DNA from: Blattabacterium cuenoti
GTDB lineage: Bacteria; Bacteroidota; Bacteroidia; Flavobacteriales; Blattabacteriaceae
Length of the DNA: 64,000 bases
NCBI RefSeq assembly: GCF_014252255.1
Contig: NZ_CP059213.1
Span: 186,001-250,000, forward strand
Direction: 5' to 3'
This document shows, piece by piece, positions 44,101-53,688 of the stretch. Within the stretch, counting starts at the first letter, position 1, and every line of letters starts with the position of its first letter. The notes beneath the pieces are model-generated. The model made no database searches, had not been told where the DNA came from, and was given only the letters and a program-made list of their open reading frames with translations. Both the position numbers and the translations under genes were made by a program.

Positions 44101-45510
44101 TCATATATTTTTAGCTAATTTGATAGATTTAAATAAAGCCATAAGTTTATTATTAACTTCTTCCAATTCTTTTTCTTCTTTAGATTCGGAAACAATACCT
44201 GCACCAGCCTGAAAAAAAAGAGTATTATTTTTACTTATAAAAGAACGAATAACTATAGCTGTATTAATATAATCATTATTTAATCCAAAAAAACCAATAG
44301 CTCCTCCATATATTCCTCTATGTTGGTTTTCTATTTTATCTATTAATTCCATTGCTTTATATTTAGGTGCTCCTGATAAAGTTCCTGCTGGGAAAGTATC
44401 TCCAAATATTTTTATAATTGATATATTATCTTCTAATTTTCCAGATACTTTAGATATCATATGTATAACATGAGAAAAAATTTGAATTTCCTTAAATTTT
44501 TCTACTTTTACATTATAAGAATTTTTGCTTAAATCATTTCTTGCTAAATCTACTAACATAACGTGTTCTGCATTTTCTTTTGGATTTTTAGAAAGAATTT
44601 CAGATAATTTTTTATCCTTTTCTTTATTTCCAGATCTACGTATAGTTCCTGCTATTGGATTTATATAAGCTATTTTATTATTAATAATTAACTGTGATTC
44701 TGGAGAAGATCCAAATAATTTATAATTTCCATAATCAAAATAAAAAAGATATGGAGATGGATTTATAAATCGTAAAGAACGATATACATTAAATTCATCT
44801 CCTTTAAATTTTTGTTGAAATTGTCTAGATAATACTATTTGAAAAACATCTCCCCGTAAACAAGCTTTAATTCCTTGTGATACCATTTTTTGATATCCTA
44901 TATCCGTAATATTTGAAGAACAATTTCCTATAGGTTTAAATGAAAAAGAAGAAAAATTTTTCTTTTTTATTAATTCTATTAATTTATCAATATAAGTTTT
45001 TTTATTAATATTAATAAATTGATGTTCAATTAAATGAATATCATTATAAAAATGACGAAATATAATAATATTTTTATAAAAACTAAATCTTATTTGTGGG
45101 ATATTATATATTTTTTTAATTGGAGCATGAAATTGAATATTTTCAAAATATTGAATGCTATCATAAGATATATAACCATATAATCCAGAATAATAAATAG
45201 AAGCATTTTCACTTTTAAATTTTTGAAAAAAATCCTCAATTAAAATTTGAATATCCAATCTATCATTAATGAATATATGTTTATGAACATAATTTGGATA
45301 TGATATTTGTAATACATTTTTATCTAGAATAAGTTCTGAAATTGGATTCATACAAAGAATAGAAAAATTATTTTTATAAACTTTAGAATCAAAAGATTCT
45401 AATAATAATGTATTTGGAAATATATCTCTTAATTTTAAATATAATTCTATTGGTGTAGTACTATCAGCTAAAATTTTTTTCTGAATAGTTATAAAATTAA
45501 ATTTAAACAT
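44101..45510 (-). CDS. trpE: Anthranilate synthase component I
   Basis: Chorismate to anthranilate with TrpG. It has 469 residues. The N-terminal part contains LLLESFDSK, the LLES element associated with Trp feedback binding. The C-terminal chorismate domain has GDVFQIVLSRQF, NPSPYLFYFDYG, GSSPESQL, PIAGTIRRSG, DLARNDLSKNS, SGAPKYKAMELID, RGIYGGAIGFF and QAGAGIVSESKEEKE. It is the first gene of trpEGDCFBA, preceded by a terminator-like hairpin. Confidence 0.97.
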   Translation of the reverse strand: MFKFNFITIQKKILADSTTPIELYLKLRDIFPNTLLLESFDSKVYKNNFSILCMNPISELILDKNVLQISYPNYVHKHIFINDRLDIQILIEDFFQKFKSENASIYYSGLYGYISYDSIQYFENIQFHAPIKKIYNIPQIRFSFYKNIIIFRHFYNDIHLIEHQFININKKTYIDKLIELIKKKNFSSFSFKPIGNCSSNITDIGYQKMVSQGIKACLRGDVFQIVLSRQFQQKFKGDEFNVYRSLRFINPSPYLFYFDYGNYKLFGSSPESQLIINNKIAYINPIAGTIRRSGNKEKDKKLSEILSKNPKENAEHVMLVDLARNDLSKNSYNVKVEKFKEIQIFSHVIHMISKVSGKLEDNISIIKIFGDTFPAGTLSGAPKYKAMELIDKIENQHRGIYGGAIGFFGLNNDYINTAIVIRSFISKNNTLFFQAGAGIVSESKEEKELEEVNNKLMALFKSIKLAKNI

Positions 45511-45533
45511 GGTTTATGGTATTTTTATATGAT

Positions 45534-45562
45534 AAAAAAGGCCGTCATAAAGACAAGCCTTG
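45534..45562 (-). promoter_or_regulatory. Terminator-like hairpin in the trp operon leader (possible attenuator)
   Basis: On the minus strand AAGGC-tt-GTC-tttat-GAC-g-GCCTT forms an 8-bp stem with a small internal loop, followed directly by TTTT, 23 nt before the trpE ATG and pointing at trpE. An intrinsic terminator just before the first structural gene suggests transcription attenuation. A second small hairpin (GGATA-aattg-TATCC) lies about 20 nt upstream. No Trp-rich leader peptide was found. Confidence 0.55.
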
Positions 45563-45653
45563 TAAATATTTTTGGGATACAATTTATCCTCAATTAAATT
45601 AATTTTAATTTAAGAATACCATTTACTTTACAGAAATGACATTTTACCTTACA

Positions 45654-45661
45654 CAAAGATA
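45654..45661 (-). promoter_or_regulatory. Candidate -7 box of the trp operon
   Basis: TATCTTTG on the minus strand matches TAnnTTTG and would start a leader of about 135 nt that includes the hairpin at 45534-45562. No clear -33 TTG. Confidence 0.4.
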
Positions 45662-45773
45662 TATAAATTTTTTTTATATATATTAAATGATATAATATAG
45701 TTATAATTATATAATATAATTAGTAGTAGTATAGTAGTATAGTTTAATTTTATTGGATTATTATATGGATTAT

Positions 45774-47678
45774 ATGAAAATATTTCTTTTTTATTTTTTT
45801 ATATTTTCTTTTTCTATTTCTATTTATTCTATGGAGTATATAATAGATAAAATAGATCAAGATAAAAAAGAAATATTAAGTATTAATTTTAAAAAAAATT
45901 TTAATACTAAAAAAAATAATATAGATATTTATTATCCTAATTATCAAGATTACAAATTTTGGACAGAAAAAAATCAATTTAAAAAAAATTTATTAGAAAT
46001 AGAATCTTTTTCAATTAAGAAATATTATTATCATGATTTTTTTAAAAATGACAATTTTGGATTATTTTATAATATTGGAAATGGTCAGAATTTTTTAATT
46101 CCTAATAGTAATTTTGAAAAAAAAAATATATATAATTTTCAAAAAATTCTTTTTTTTAAAGATCCTTTTTTTTATCGTGAAAAAATTCAATATTTTGATG
46201 TTAAAACTCCTATTTCAGAAATTTTTTATAAAAGTAATCTTTTTCAAGAAAAAATATTAGGTGGTTTTTTTTCTCAAAATCCAAATGAAAAAATTAATTA
46301 TTCTATAGAATATAAAAACCTTCATTTAAAAAATGAATTTTTTTTAGAAAAAAATCAAGAATTATTATTAATGACTTTTAATTATCAAGATAGAAAAAAT
46401 AAAAATATATATGATTTTAATTATAAATTATGGGGTCATTATATAAAACAAAAATTTTTTTTTAAAGAAAAAGAAGAAATTATAAAATGGAATAATATAA
46501 AAAATTATAAAAATGTTTTTTTTGATCAAAAAAAATTGATAAATGATAGATTTTATATAAGTTTTTTTAAAAATATTTTTTCTAAAAAAAATCAATCATT
46601 CTTTGTTAAAACTTATATGGAATATGAAAAATACCATAAAAGTCATTTATTTTCTGAACAAGACAATAAAATTAATCATTTTTTTATAAAAAATGGTTTA
46701 TTTTTAATATTTCAAAAAAATGATTTCAATATAGAATTAGGATCTATTTTTGATAAAATACATTATCAATTATTTTTTAATAAATATTATAATAAAAATA
46801 GATTAATTCCTAAAAATAAATATATAAATAATTTTTCTTTAGAAACTAAAATAAATTACCCAATTAATAATATAATAAAATTATATTCATTTGGTAAATA
46901 TATGATAATATCTAATAATTTTAAAAAACCATATTTACATATGAATATAAAATTTCATATTTTTTTATTTTCAAAATTTTATTTTTTAACCCAATTTCAT
47001 TTTTTTCAAAATAAAGGATATACTCCTGATTTTATTCATCTTTATATACTAAAAGAAAATGAAGATTGTTATAATAATAAACGAAAAAATATGTTGGTTT
47101 TTGATCAAGAAAAGATAATAAATTTTTCTTTATTTAATCATAAAAATTACGATATTTCTTTTTCTATATCTAAATTAGATCATTCATTTATAGATGATAA
47201 AAAAGAAATGGAAAAATTTTTATACCGTAAATATTTACAATTATATAGTTTTGTAATAAAAACAACACATAATATATGGAGGTATAAAGTTAATAATCTT
47301 TTTTTATATCAAAAATATGATTCTAATCCATTAATTTTTTCTTTACCCAATTTTTTATCACGAAATACAATTTTTTATGAAAATTCTTTTTTTAAAAAAA
47401 ATTTATTAATGAAAACTGGTTTTTCTATTCATTATTTTAGTAGTTTTTATTATCAAAAAATTTATTATCCTTTTGATATTCATGTTTTTTCTTCAGAAAA
47501 AGAATGTTATCCAAATAAAACTGGAAAAAATTTCTTTATAGATTATTTTTGTAATTTTAAATTACATAAAACTATATTTTATTTTAGTATTAAAAATATA
47601 GGATTTCATTATAAAAATTTTTTTAAAAAAAAAGAGTTATTTATTGAAACTGGTTTATTATGGACACTTTTTACTTAA
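45774..47678 (+). CDS. Putative outer-membrane porin
   Basis: Not matched to a characterised protein. Start taken at ATG 45774 (MKIFLFYFFIFSFSISIYS), which gives a signal peptide; TTG 45753 and ATG 45765 are upstream in frame. The ~634 residues are rich in Phe, Tyr, Asn, Lys and Ile with alternating hydrophobic/polar strands and end in an aromatic C-terminus (LLWTLFT), as in outer-membrane beta-barrels. It resembles the Bacteroidetes putative-porin family by length and layout (inference). The upstream 240 bp is A/T repeats (TAGTAGTAG-TATAGTAG around 45720-45742). It may be the main permeability route for small solutes. Confidence 0.6.
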   Translation: MKIFLFYFFIFSFSISIYSMEYIIDKIDQDKKEILSINFKKNFNTKKNNIDIYYPNYQDYKFWTEKNQFKKNLLEIESFSIKKYYYHDFFKNDNFGLFYNIGNGQNFLIPNSNFEKKNIYNFQKILFFKDPFFYREKIQYFDVKTPISEIFYKSNLFQEKILGGFFSQNPNEKINYSIEYKNLHLKNEFFLEKNQELLLMTFNYQDRKNKNIYDFNYKLWGHYIKQKFFFKEKEEIIKWNNIKNYKNVFFDQKKLINDRFYISFFKNIFSKKNQSFFVKTYMEYEKYHKSHLFSEQDNKINHFFIKNGLFLIFQKNDFNIELGSIFDKIHYQLFFNKYYNKNRLIPKNKYINNFSLETKINYPINNIIKLYSFGKYMIISNNFKKPYLHMNIKFHIFLFSKFYFLTQFHFFQNKGYTPDFIHLYILKENEDCYNNKRKNMLVFDQEKIINFSLFNHKNYDISFSISKLDHSFIDDKKEMEKFLYRKYLQLYSFVIKTTHNIWRYKVNNLFLYQKYDSNPLIFSLPNFLSRNTIFYENSFFKKNLLMKTGFSIHYFSSFYYQKIYYPFDIHVFSSEKECYPNKTGKNFFIDYFCNFKLHKTIFYFSIKNIGFHYKNFFKKKELFIETGLLWTLFT

Positions 47679-47748
47679 TTGATATTAATTGATAAAATTT
47701 TTTAGAAAAATAGGAAAAAATGTAATTTTATTTATTAAGATAATTATA

Positions 47749-48423
47749 ATGAAAAAAATCTTTTATTTTTTATTATTTTTTTTGATATTTTCATTTTTAT
47801 CTTTCTCAAAAGAAAAAAAAGAACAAAATATAGAAATAGAAAATGTCATTCAATATATTAAAAAATATGCAGTTTTTGCTATTGAAGAAATGGAAAAATT
47901 TGGAATACCAGCTAGTATAAAATTAGGACAAGGAATTTTAGAATCTTCTAGTGGAAATAGTATTTTATCTAAAGAAACAAATAATCATTTTGGAATTAAA
48001 TGTGGAAAAAATTGGATAGGAGATATTTATTACCATGATGATGATCATCCAAAAGAATGTTTTCGTAAATATAATTCTATTAAAGATTCTTACCAAGATC
48101 ATTCAAAAATTTTACAAAAACCACGTTATTCTAAATTATTTTTATTAAAAAATAATGACTATCAATCTTGGGCTATAGAGCTTAAGAAAGCTGGATATGC
48201 TACATCATTAAATTATGATGATTTGTTAATTGATCAGATTGAAAAATATATTTTATGGAAATTTGATGAAAAAAATTCTTATGGAATAGAAAAAAAAATA
48301 AATTTATATCTTACATCTATTAAAAATGGAAGAAATAATTTCTTTTTTAAAAGAAAAATGTATCTTTTTTATAAAATTTTTCTTTTTTTGAAAAAAAAAT
48401 GGACATTATATAAAAATAAATAA
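47749..48423 (+). CDS. Glucosaminidase-domain peptidoglycan hydrolase
   Basis: Start chosen at ATG 47749 (MKKIFYFLLFFLIFSFLSFS), which gives a signal peptide; a TTG at 47689 is upstream. The 224 residues hold one mannosyl-glycoprotein endo-beta-N-acetylglucosaminidase (FlgJ-type) domain: GIPASIKLGQGILESSSGNS with the likely catalytic Glu, NNHFGIKCG, CFRKYNSIKDSYQDHSKIL and WAIELKKAGYAT. Free-living relatives usually have C-terminal LysM repeats; here the tail is a short Lys/Phe-rich stretch without LysM. It probably cuts glycan strands during growth. Confidence 0.88.
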   Translation: MKKIFYFLLFFLIFSFLSFSKEKKEQNIEIENVIQYIKKYAVFAIEEMEKFGIPASIKLGQGILESSSGNSILSKETNNHFGIKCGKNWIGDIYYHDDDHPKECFRKYNSIKDSYQDHSKILQKPRYSKLFLLKNNDYQSWAIELKKAGYATSLNYDDLLIDQIEKYILWKFDEKNSYGIEKKINLYLTSIKNGRNNFFFKRKMYLFYKIFLFLKKKWTLYKNK

Positions 48424-48431
48424 TATTATTT

Positions 48432-48842
48432 ATGAATATGAATATGAATACCAATAATTTTAGGTATAGTAAAAATCATGAGTGGATAGGAGTAGAAATT
48501 CAAAAAAATAAAAAAGCTTATGTAGGAATTACTCATTTTGCCCAAAATGAGTTAGGAGATATTGTTTATTTAGACGTAGAAGATTCTATAATAGGAAAAC
48601 AAATACAACAAGGAAATTCATTTGGAACAATAGAAGCAGTAAAAACTGTTTCTGATTTATTTATGCCTGTTTCAGGTTCTATTCTTAGAATTAATAAAAA
48701 ATTATTATCTCAACCAGAACTTATTAATAAAAATTCTTATAATGAAGGATGGATTATACAAATAGAAATTTTAGATATAAAAGAATATAATCAATTAATG
48801 TCTTTAGAAGAATATAAAAAATATATAAAAGAATCTAATTAA
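48432..48842 (+). CDS. gcvH: Glycine cleavage system H protein
   Basis: Lipoyl carrier of the glycine cleavage system, and a possible lipoate donor to 2-oxoacid dehydrogenases. It has 136 residues; the lipoylation site is Lys71 in GTIEAVKTVSDLFMPVSG. YSKNHEWI and GITHFAQNELGDIVYLD are typical. It lies 8 nt after the glucosaminidase. gcvP and gcvT are not in this window. Confidence 0.95.
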   Translation: MNMNMNTNNFRYSKNHEWIGVEIQKNKKAYVGITHFAQNELGDIVYLDVEDSIIGKQIQQGNSFGTIEAVKTVSDLFMPVSGSILRINKKLLSQPELINKNSYNEGWIIQIEILDIKEYNQLMSLEEYKKYIKESN

Positions 48843-48871
48843 TTTTAATAAATAGAAAAATAGAATTTTTT

Positions 48872-51091
48872 ATGAAAAAAAATAATTCTTTTTATTTTCT
48901 TGATAATAATAAAATTGCAGAAAAAATAATTGATTTTAATCATAATAACATTACAACTGTTCGTTTTTTAATACCTTCTATTCATTGTAGTTCTTGTATT
49001 TTTATTTTAGAAAGTTTATCCAAATTTCATAAAAATATTTTAGAATCTACTGTAGATTTTTCTAGTAAACAAATTTGGATAACATTTAATAATATTGAAT
49101 TTAAATTAAGTAGTTTAGCTAAACTACTTGATAATATGGGGTATCGTCCTTCTATTAATTTTGAATTAATAGAAAAAAAAAAAATTAACACATTTGATAG
49201 GAAATTAATAGAAAAATTAGCTATTTCATTTTTTTGTTTTGGAAATATTATGCTTTTAGCAATTCCAGAATATGTTGGGGCTTATAAAGATGTATGGTTT
49301 TTTGAAAATAGAAATTTTTTTCGTTATTTAATGTTAATTTTATCTTTACCAATTGTAATATCTTCTTTTAAAGATCATATAAAATATGCTATTTTTGGAT
49401 TAAAAAAACATGTTTTAAATATGGATGTTCCTATTTCTATTGGAATATTAGTGATTTTTTTATGGAGTTGTTATGAAATTTTTTTTGATTTAGGATCTGG
49501 ATATTTTGATAGTATTTCTAGTTTTTCTTTATTTCTACTTATAAGTAGAATATTTCAAATTCATACTCATAATAAAATTATTTCTTTTAATAAAAATTAT
49601 AAATCTTTTTATCCAATTTTAATAACCAAAATAAATAAAAATAAAAAAGAAGAAAAAATTTTGCTTTCTTCTTTAAGAAAAGGAGATTTAATTTTTATTA
49701 AAAATGAAGAAATTATTCCTGCTGATTCTATTTTAATGAAAGGAAGTGCTGTATTAGATAATAGTTTTATTACAGGAGAATCTTATTTAATAAATAAAAA
49801 AATAGGAGATAAAATATATGCTGGATCTAAACAAAAAGGAGAAAGAATTATTGTAAAAGTGATTAAAAATGTAGATCATAGTTATTTGAGCTTATTATGG
49901 AATAAAAGTAAATCTAATCATAGTAAAAAATTATTTTATTTAAATTCAATTTCTACTAAATTTAGTAAATATTTTACTCCTATTATTTTGACTATTTCTA
50001 TAGTAACAGGAATATATTGGTATTTCAATAATGATATATCAAAAGTATTTCAAACTACTTTTTCAATTTTAATTATTACTTGTCCTTGTGCTTTAGTACT
50101 TTCTTCTCCATTAATATTTGGAAATATAATACGATTTTTTTCTAAAAAAAGTTTTTATATAAAAGATATTTTTACAATGGAAAAAATATCTACGATAAAA
50201 ACTATAATTTTTGATAAAACAGGAACTATAACTGATACTAATAAAGAAAAAATATATTTTGTAGGAAATATTAAATATGAGGAAAAAAAAATTATAGCAT
50301 CTTTATTAAAAAATTCTAGTCATCCTTTAAGTCAAAGAATATTGTCAGAATTATCTATAAAAGATTTTTATTCTATAAAAAATTTTAAAGAGATAATGGG
50401 AGAAGGATTAGAAGGTATAATAAAAAACATACCAGTTAAAATTGGATCAAAAAAATATTTAGGTATTAAAGAAAATAATAGAAACCAAACAACAGTTTCT
50501 GTTTCTATAAATAATAAATTTATAGGTTATTTTTTATTTAGAAATTTTTATAGAAAAGGTTTAAAAAATATTTTTAAAAATTTAAAAAAATATAAAATAA
50601 TTATTCTTTCTGGAGATCAAAATGAATTAGAAAAAAAATATTTACAATCTATTTTACCTAAATCTGGAAAAGTTATTTTTAATCAAAGTCCAGAAGATAA
50701 ATTAAATTATGTTAAAAAATTACAAATAAAAGGAGATAATGTAATGATGTTTGGAGATGGAATTAATGATTGTGCTGCTTTAAGTCAAAGTGAAGTAGGT
50801 GTTGCGATATCTGAAAATACAACGGGTTTCTTCCCAAGTTGTGATGCTTTTTTACAATCTGATTGTTTAAATCAAATTTTTTTATTTTTAAAAATATCTA
50901 AAATTGCTAAAAAATTAGTGATTTTTAATTTTATGATTAGTTTTTTTTATAATATTATAGGAATTTATTTTGCGATAACTGGAAATTTAAAACCTTTAAT
51001 AGCCGCTGTTTTAATGCCTTTAAGTTCTTTTTCTGTTATTTTTTTTTCTATTATATCTACTTGGATAGTTTCACGAAAATTTATATTTTAA
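48872..51091 (+). CDS. ccoI: Copper-type P1B ATPase of cbb3 oxidase maturation
   Basis: Exports copper across the inner membrane, needed for the CuB centre of cbb3 oxidase. It has 739 residues: N-terminal metal-binding domain with CSSC (Cys39, Cys42), about eight hydrophobic helices, TGES (phosphatase loop), membrane copper motif CPC in IITCPCALVLSSP, phosphorylation site DKTGT, HP in SHPLSQ, and GDGINDCAAL. It lies directly upstream of ccoS and ccoNO. A 22-bp palindrome (49108-49129) lies in the coding sequence. Confidence 0.94.
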   Translation: MKKNNSFYFLDNNKIAEKIIDFNHNNITTVRFLIPSIHCSSCIFILESLSKFHKNILESTVDFSSKQIWITFNNIEFKLSSLAKLLDNMGYRPSINFELIEKKKINTFDRKLIEKLAISFFCFGNIMLLAIPEYVGAYKDVWFFENRNFFRYLMLILSLPIVISSFKDHIKYAIFGLKKHVLNMDVPISIGILVIFLWSCYEIFFDLGSGYFDSISSFSLFLLISRIFQIHTHNKIISFNKNYKSFYPILITKINKNKKEEKILLSSLRKGDLIFIKNEEIIPADSILMKGSAVLDNSFITGESYLINKKIGDKIYAGSKQKGERIIVKVIKNVDHSYLSLLWNKSKSNHSKKLFYLNSISTKFSKYFTPIILTISIVTGIYWYFNNDISKVFQTTFSILIITCPCALVLSSPLIFGNIIRFFSKKSFYIKDIFTMEKISTIKTIIFDKTGTITDTNKEKIYFVGNIKYEEKKIIASLLKNSSHPLSQRILSELSIKDFYSIKNFKEIMGEGLEGIIKNIPVKIGSKKYLGIKENNRNQTTVSVSINNKFIGYFLFRNFYRKGLKNIFKNLKKYKIIILSGDQNELEKKYLQSILPKSGKVIFNQSPEDKLNYVKKLQIKGDNVMMFGDGINDCAALSQSEVGVAISENTTGFFPSCDAFLQSDCLNQIFLFLKISKIAKKLVIFNFMISFFYNIIGIYFAITGNLKPLIAAVLMPLSSFSVIFFSIISTWIVSRKFIF

Positions 51092-51128
51092 CTTTAAAAA
51101 AAGTTATAAAATTTTTATTTATTTTATT

Positions 51129-51278
51129 ATGGATATATTAATTATTATGATATTATCAAGTATTATTCTTGGTGGTATTTTTTTAATATTTTTTTTAATT
51201 TGTCTTTATTCTGGACAATTTGATGATTATGAATCTCCTAGAATTAGAATTTTGATTGATGATACTGAAAAAAAATGA
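51129..51278 (+). CDS. ccoS: Cbb3 oxidase maturation protein CcoS
   Basis: Small inner-membrane protein required for cofactor insertion into cbb3 oxidase. It has 49 residues starting MDILIIMILSSIILGGIF, one transmembrane helix (about 3-26), then the conserved GQFDDYESPRIRIL. It lies 37 nt after ccoI and 18 nt before ccoNO. Confidence 0.93.
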   Translation: MDILIIMILSSIILGGIFLIFFLICLYSGQFDDYESPRIRILIDDTEKK

Positions 51279-51296
51279 TTCTTTAATTTAATAAAA

Positions 51297-53489
51297 ATGA
51301 AATTAAATACATCATATTATTATAACAATCGTATTGTAAAAGCTTTTTTATATGCTACAATATTTTGGGCTTTTATTGGATTTTTAGCTGGATTATTTAT
51401 AGCATTGTTATTATTTTGTCCAGAAATTCCTGATTTTATTTTTGGGAATAAATTAAAAGATTCTCAAGGAATTATGGGATTTGGACGATGGAGAATGTTA
51501 CATACAAATACTACTATTTTTGCTTTTGTTGGAAATATAATTTTTACTGGTTATTATTATTCTTTACAACGTTTATTAAAAACTAGAATTTTTAGTGATA
51601 TTCTTAGTTGGATTCATTTTTGGGGATGGCAAATATTTATTTTATCTACTTGGATTACTTTTTTATTAGGAATCAATACCAGTAAAGAATATTCTGAACA
51701 TGAATGGCCCATAGATATAGGAATATTTTTTATTTGGATTATTTATGGTATTAATATGATAGGTACTATTTTAAAAAGAAGAATAAATCATTTATATGTT
51801 AGTATTTGGTTTTTATTAGGAACATGGGTTGCTGTTGCTATGTTGCATTTATTTAATAATCTTGAATTACCTATATCTCTTTTGTCTTTTAAAAGTTATT
51901 CTATATATGCTGGAGTTCAAGATGCTTTAATGCAATGGTGGTATGGACATAATGCTGTTGCATTTATTTTAACTACACCTATATTAGGGTTAATGTATTA
52001 TTTTGTTCCTAAAGCTTCTAATCAACCTATTTTTTCTTATAAACTTTCTATTATCCATTTTTGGTCATTAATATTTGTATATATTTGGGCTGGTCCACAT
52101 CATTTAATGTATACATCTCTTCCTAATTGGGCTCAAGTTTTAGGAACTATTTTTTCTATTATGTTAATTGCTCCTTCTTGGGGAGGAATGTTAAATGGAT
52201 TACTTACATTAAGAGGGGATTGGAATCAAGTAAAGAAAAATCCTATATTAAAATTTTTTGTAGTAGGAATTACTTGTTATGGAATGGCTACTTTTGAAGG
52301 ACCAATGCTTGCTACTAAAACTTTAAATTCGATTGGACACTTTACAGATTGGATTATAGCTCATGTTCATTTAGGGACTTTAGGATGGAATGGATTTATG
52401 GCTTTTGGAATTATATATTGGTTAACACAAAAAATATGGAATACTAAGTTATATTCTATATCATTAGCTAATATTCATTTTTGGTTAGGTTTTTTAGGAA
52501 TTATATTATATATTTTTCCTATGTATTTTGGATCTATATTACAATCTATGATGTGGAAAAAATTTAATCCAGATGGAACTTTAACTTATAAAAATTTTTT
52601 AGATTCAGTATTATCTATTATTCCATTTTATAAAATAAGATTTATAGGTGGAATGATTTATTTTTTAGGTTTTATTTTAATGATTTTTAATATTATTAAA
52701 ACAATTAAAAAAGGATATTCAATTAATAATGAAGAATTTAAATGTAATCCATTTTATGAAATAAAAAAAAATCAAAATGATAATTTTCATAGTTGGTTAG
52801 AAAAAAAACCAATACAATTAACAATTTTTTCTTTTATAGCAGTAGCTATTGGAGGTTTTATAGAAATAATACCTACTTTAATCATTAAATCTAATGTTCC
52901 TACTATTCATAATGTTAAACCTTATAAAGCTCTTGAATTAGAAGGTCGAGATTTATTTGTTAGAGAAGGATGTAATTCTTGTCATAGCGCACAAGTTCGT
53001 CCATTCAGAGATGAGGTTGTTCGTTATGGAGAATATTCTAAAGCAGGAGAATTTGTATATGATCATCCATTTCTTTGGGGTTCTAAACGAACTGGCCCTG
53101 ACTTAGCTAGAGAAGGAGGAAAAAATCCTAATTCTTGGCATTATAATCATATGTATAATCCAAGATCGACTTCTCCTGGTTCAATTATGCCAAGATATCC
53201 TTGGTTAATTTATAATAAATTAGATAGATCTAATACAGAAAAAAAAATAAAAGCAATGATAAAATTAGGCGTTCCATATACTTCAGAATATATAAAAAAT
53301 TGGAATAAAGATATGGATCGTCAAGCAAATAAAATTGTATATGATATTTATAAAGAATGTCCAAGTTTAGAAAAAAAAATTAATCAACAAAAAAAAATAG
53401 AAAAAGAAAAATTTATTCCTTTAGAAAAAAGAGAAATAATAGCTATTATTGCTTATTTACAACGTCTTGGTACAGATATTAAATCGTAA
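51297..53489 (+). CDS. ccoN: Fused cbb3 cytochrome c oxidase subunits I and II (CcoNO)
   Basis: Terminal oxidase core reducing oxygen. It has 730 residues. The first ~480 are CcoN with heme/CuB histidines (RMLHTNTTIFAF, MQWWYGHNAVAF, WAGPHHLMYTSLP, IIAHVHLGTLGWNG). After a linker and membrane anchor, the rest is CcoO, a c-type cytochrome with heme motif CNSCH in LFVREGCNSCHSAQVRPF and Met ligand context GSIMPRYPWL. N-O fusion is usual in Bacteroidetes. It is the only respiratory oxidase in the window. Confidence 0.95.
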   Translation: MKLNTSYYYNNRIVKAFLYATIFWAFIGFLAGLFIALLLFCPEIPDFIFGNKLKDSQGIMGFGRWRMLHTNTTIFAFVGNIIFTGYYYSLQRLLKTRIFSDILSWIHFWGWQIFILSTWITFLLGINTSKEYSEHEWPIDIGIFFIWIIYGINMIGTILKRRINHLYVSIWFLLGTWVAVAMLHLFNNLELPISLLSFKSYSIYAGVQDALMQWWYGHNAVAFILTTPILGLMYYFVPKASNQPIFSYKLSIIHFWSLIFVYIWAGPHHLMYTSLPNWAQVLGTIFSIMLIAPSWGGMLNGLLTLRGDWNQVKKNPILKFFVVGITCYGMATFEGPMLATKTLNSIGHFTDWIIAHVHLGTLGWNGFMAFGIIYWLTQKIWNTKLYSISLANIHFWLGFLGIILYIFPMYFGSILQSMMWKKFNPDGTLTYKNFLDSVLSIIPFYKIRFIGGMIYFLGFILMIFNIIKTIKKGYSINNEEFKCNPFYEIKKNQNDNFHSWLEKKPIQLTIFSFIAVAIGGFIEIIPTLIIKSNVPTIHNVKPYKALELEGRDLFVREGCNSCHSAQVRPFRDEVVRYGEYSKAGEFVYDHPFLWGSKRTGPDLAREGGKNPNSWHYNHMYNPRSTSPGSIMPRYPWLIYNKLDRSNTEKKIKAMIKLGVPYTSEYIKNWNKDMDRQANKIVYDIYKECPSLEKKINQQKKIEKEKFIPLEKREIIAIIAYLQRLGTDIKS

Positions 53490-53493
53490 TTTA

Positions 53494-53688
53494 ATGATAA
53501 GTTTTTTTAAAAAATATTTTATAGAAGAAAAAAATATAGGAATTTTTCAATCTATTATGTTAATTTTATTTTTATTAATTTTTTTTTTGATTTTATTTTT
53601 TGTTTTTTTTAAACCAAAAGAATATTATAAAAAAATAAGTTTAATTCCTTTAGAAGAAGAAAAAAAAAGAAAAAGTTATGAGATCTAA
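53494..53688 (+). CDS. ccoQ: CcoQ-like small cbb3 subunit
   Basis: Start at ATG 53494 (MISFFKKYFIEEKNIG), 4 nt after the ccoNO stop. The 64 residues contain one strong transmembrane helix (about 18-40) and a charged tail (PLEEEKKRKSYEI), matching Bacteroidetes CcoQ by position and layout. Family sequence identity is low, so the name rests partly on context. It overlaps ccoP by 11 bp. Confidence 0.75.
   Translation: MISFFKKYFIEEKNIGIFQSIMLILFLLIFFLILFFVFFKPKEYYKKISLIPLEEEKKRKSYEI

Noticed and set aside
45511-45650. A Trp-codon leader peptide before trpE
   Set aside because: The only mini-ORFs read MSFL and MVFLN without Trp codons.
45715-45745. TAG-type microsatellite upstream of the porin gene
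   Set aside because: Imperfect and short; no evidence of a regulatory or repeat-array function.
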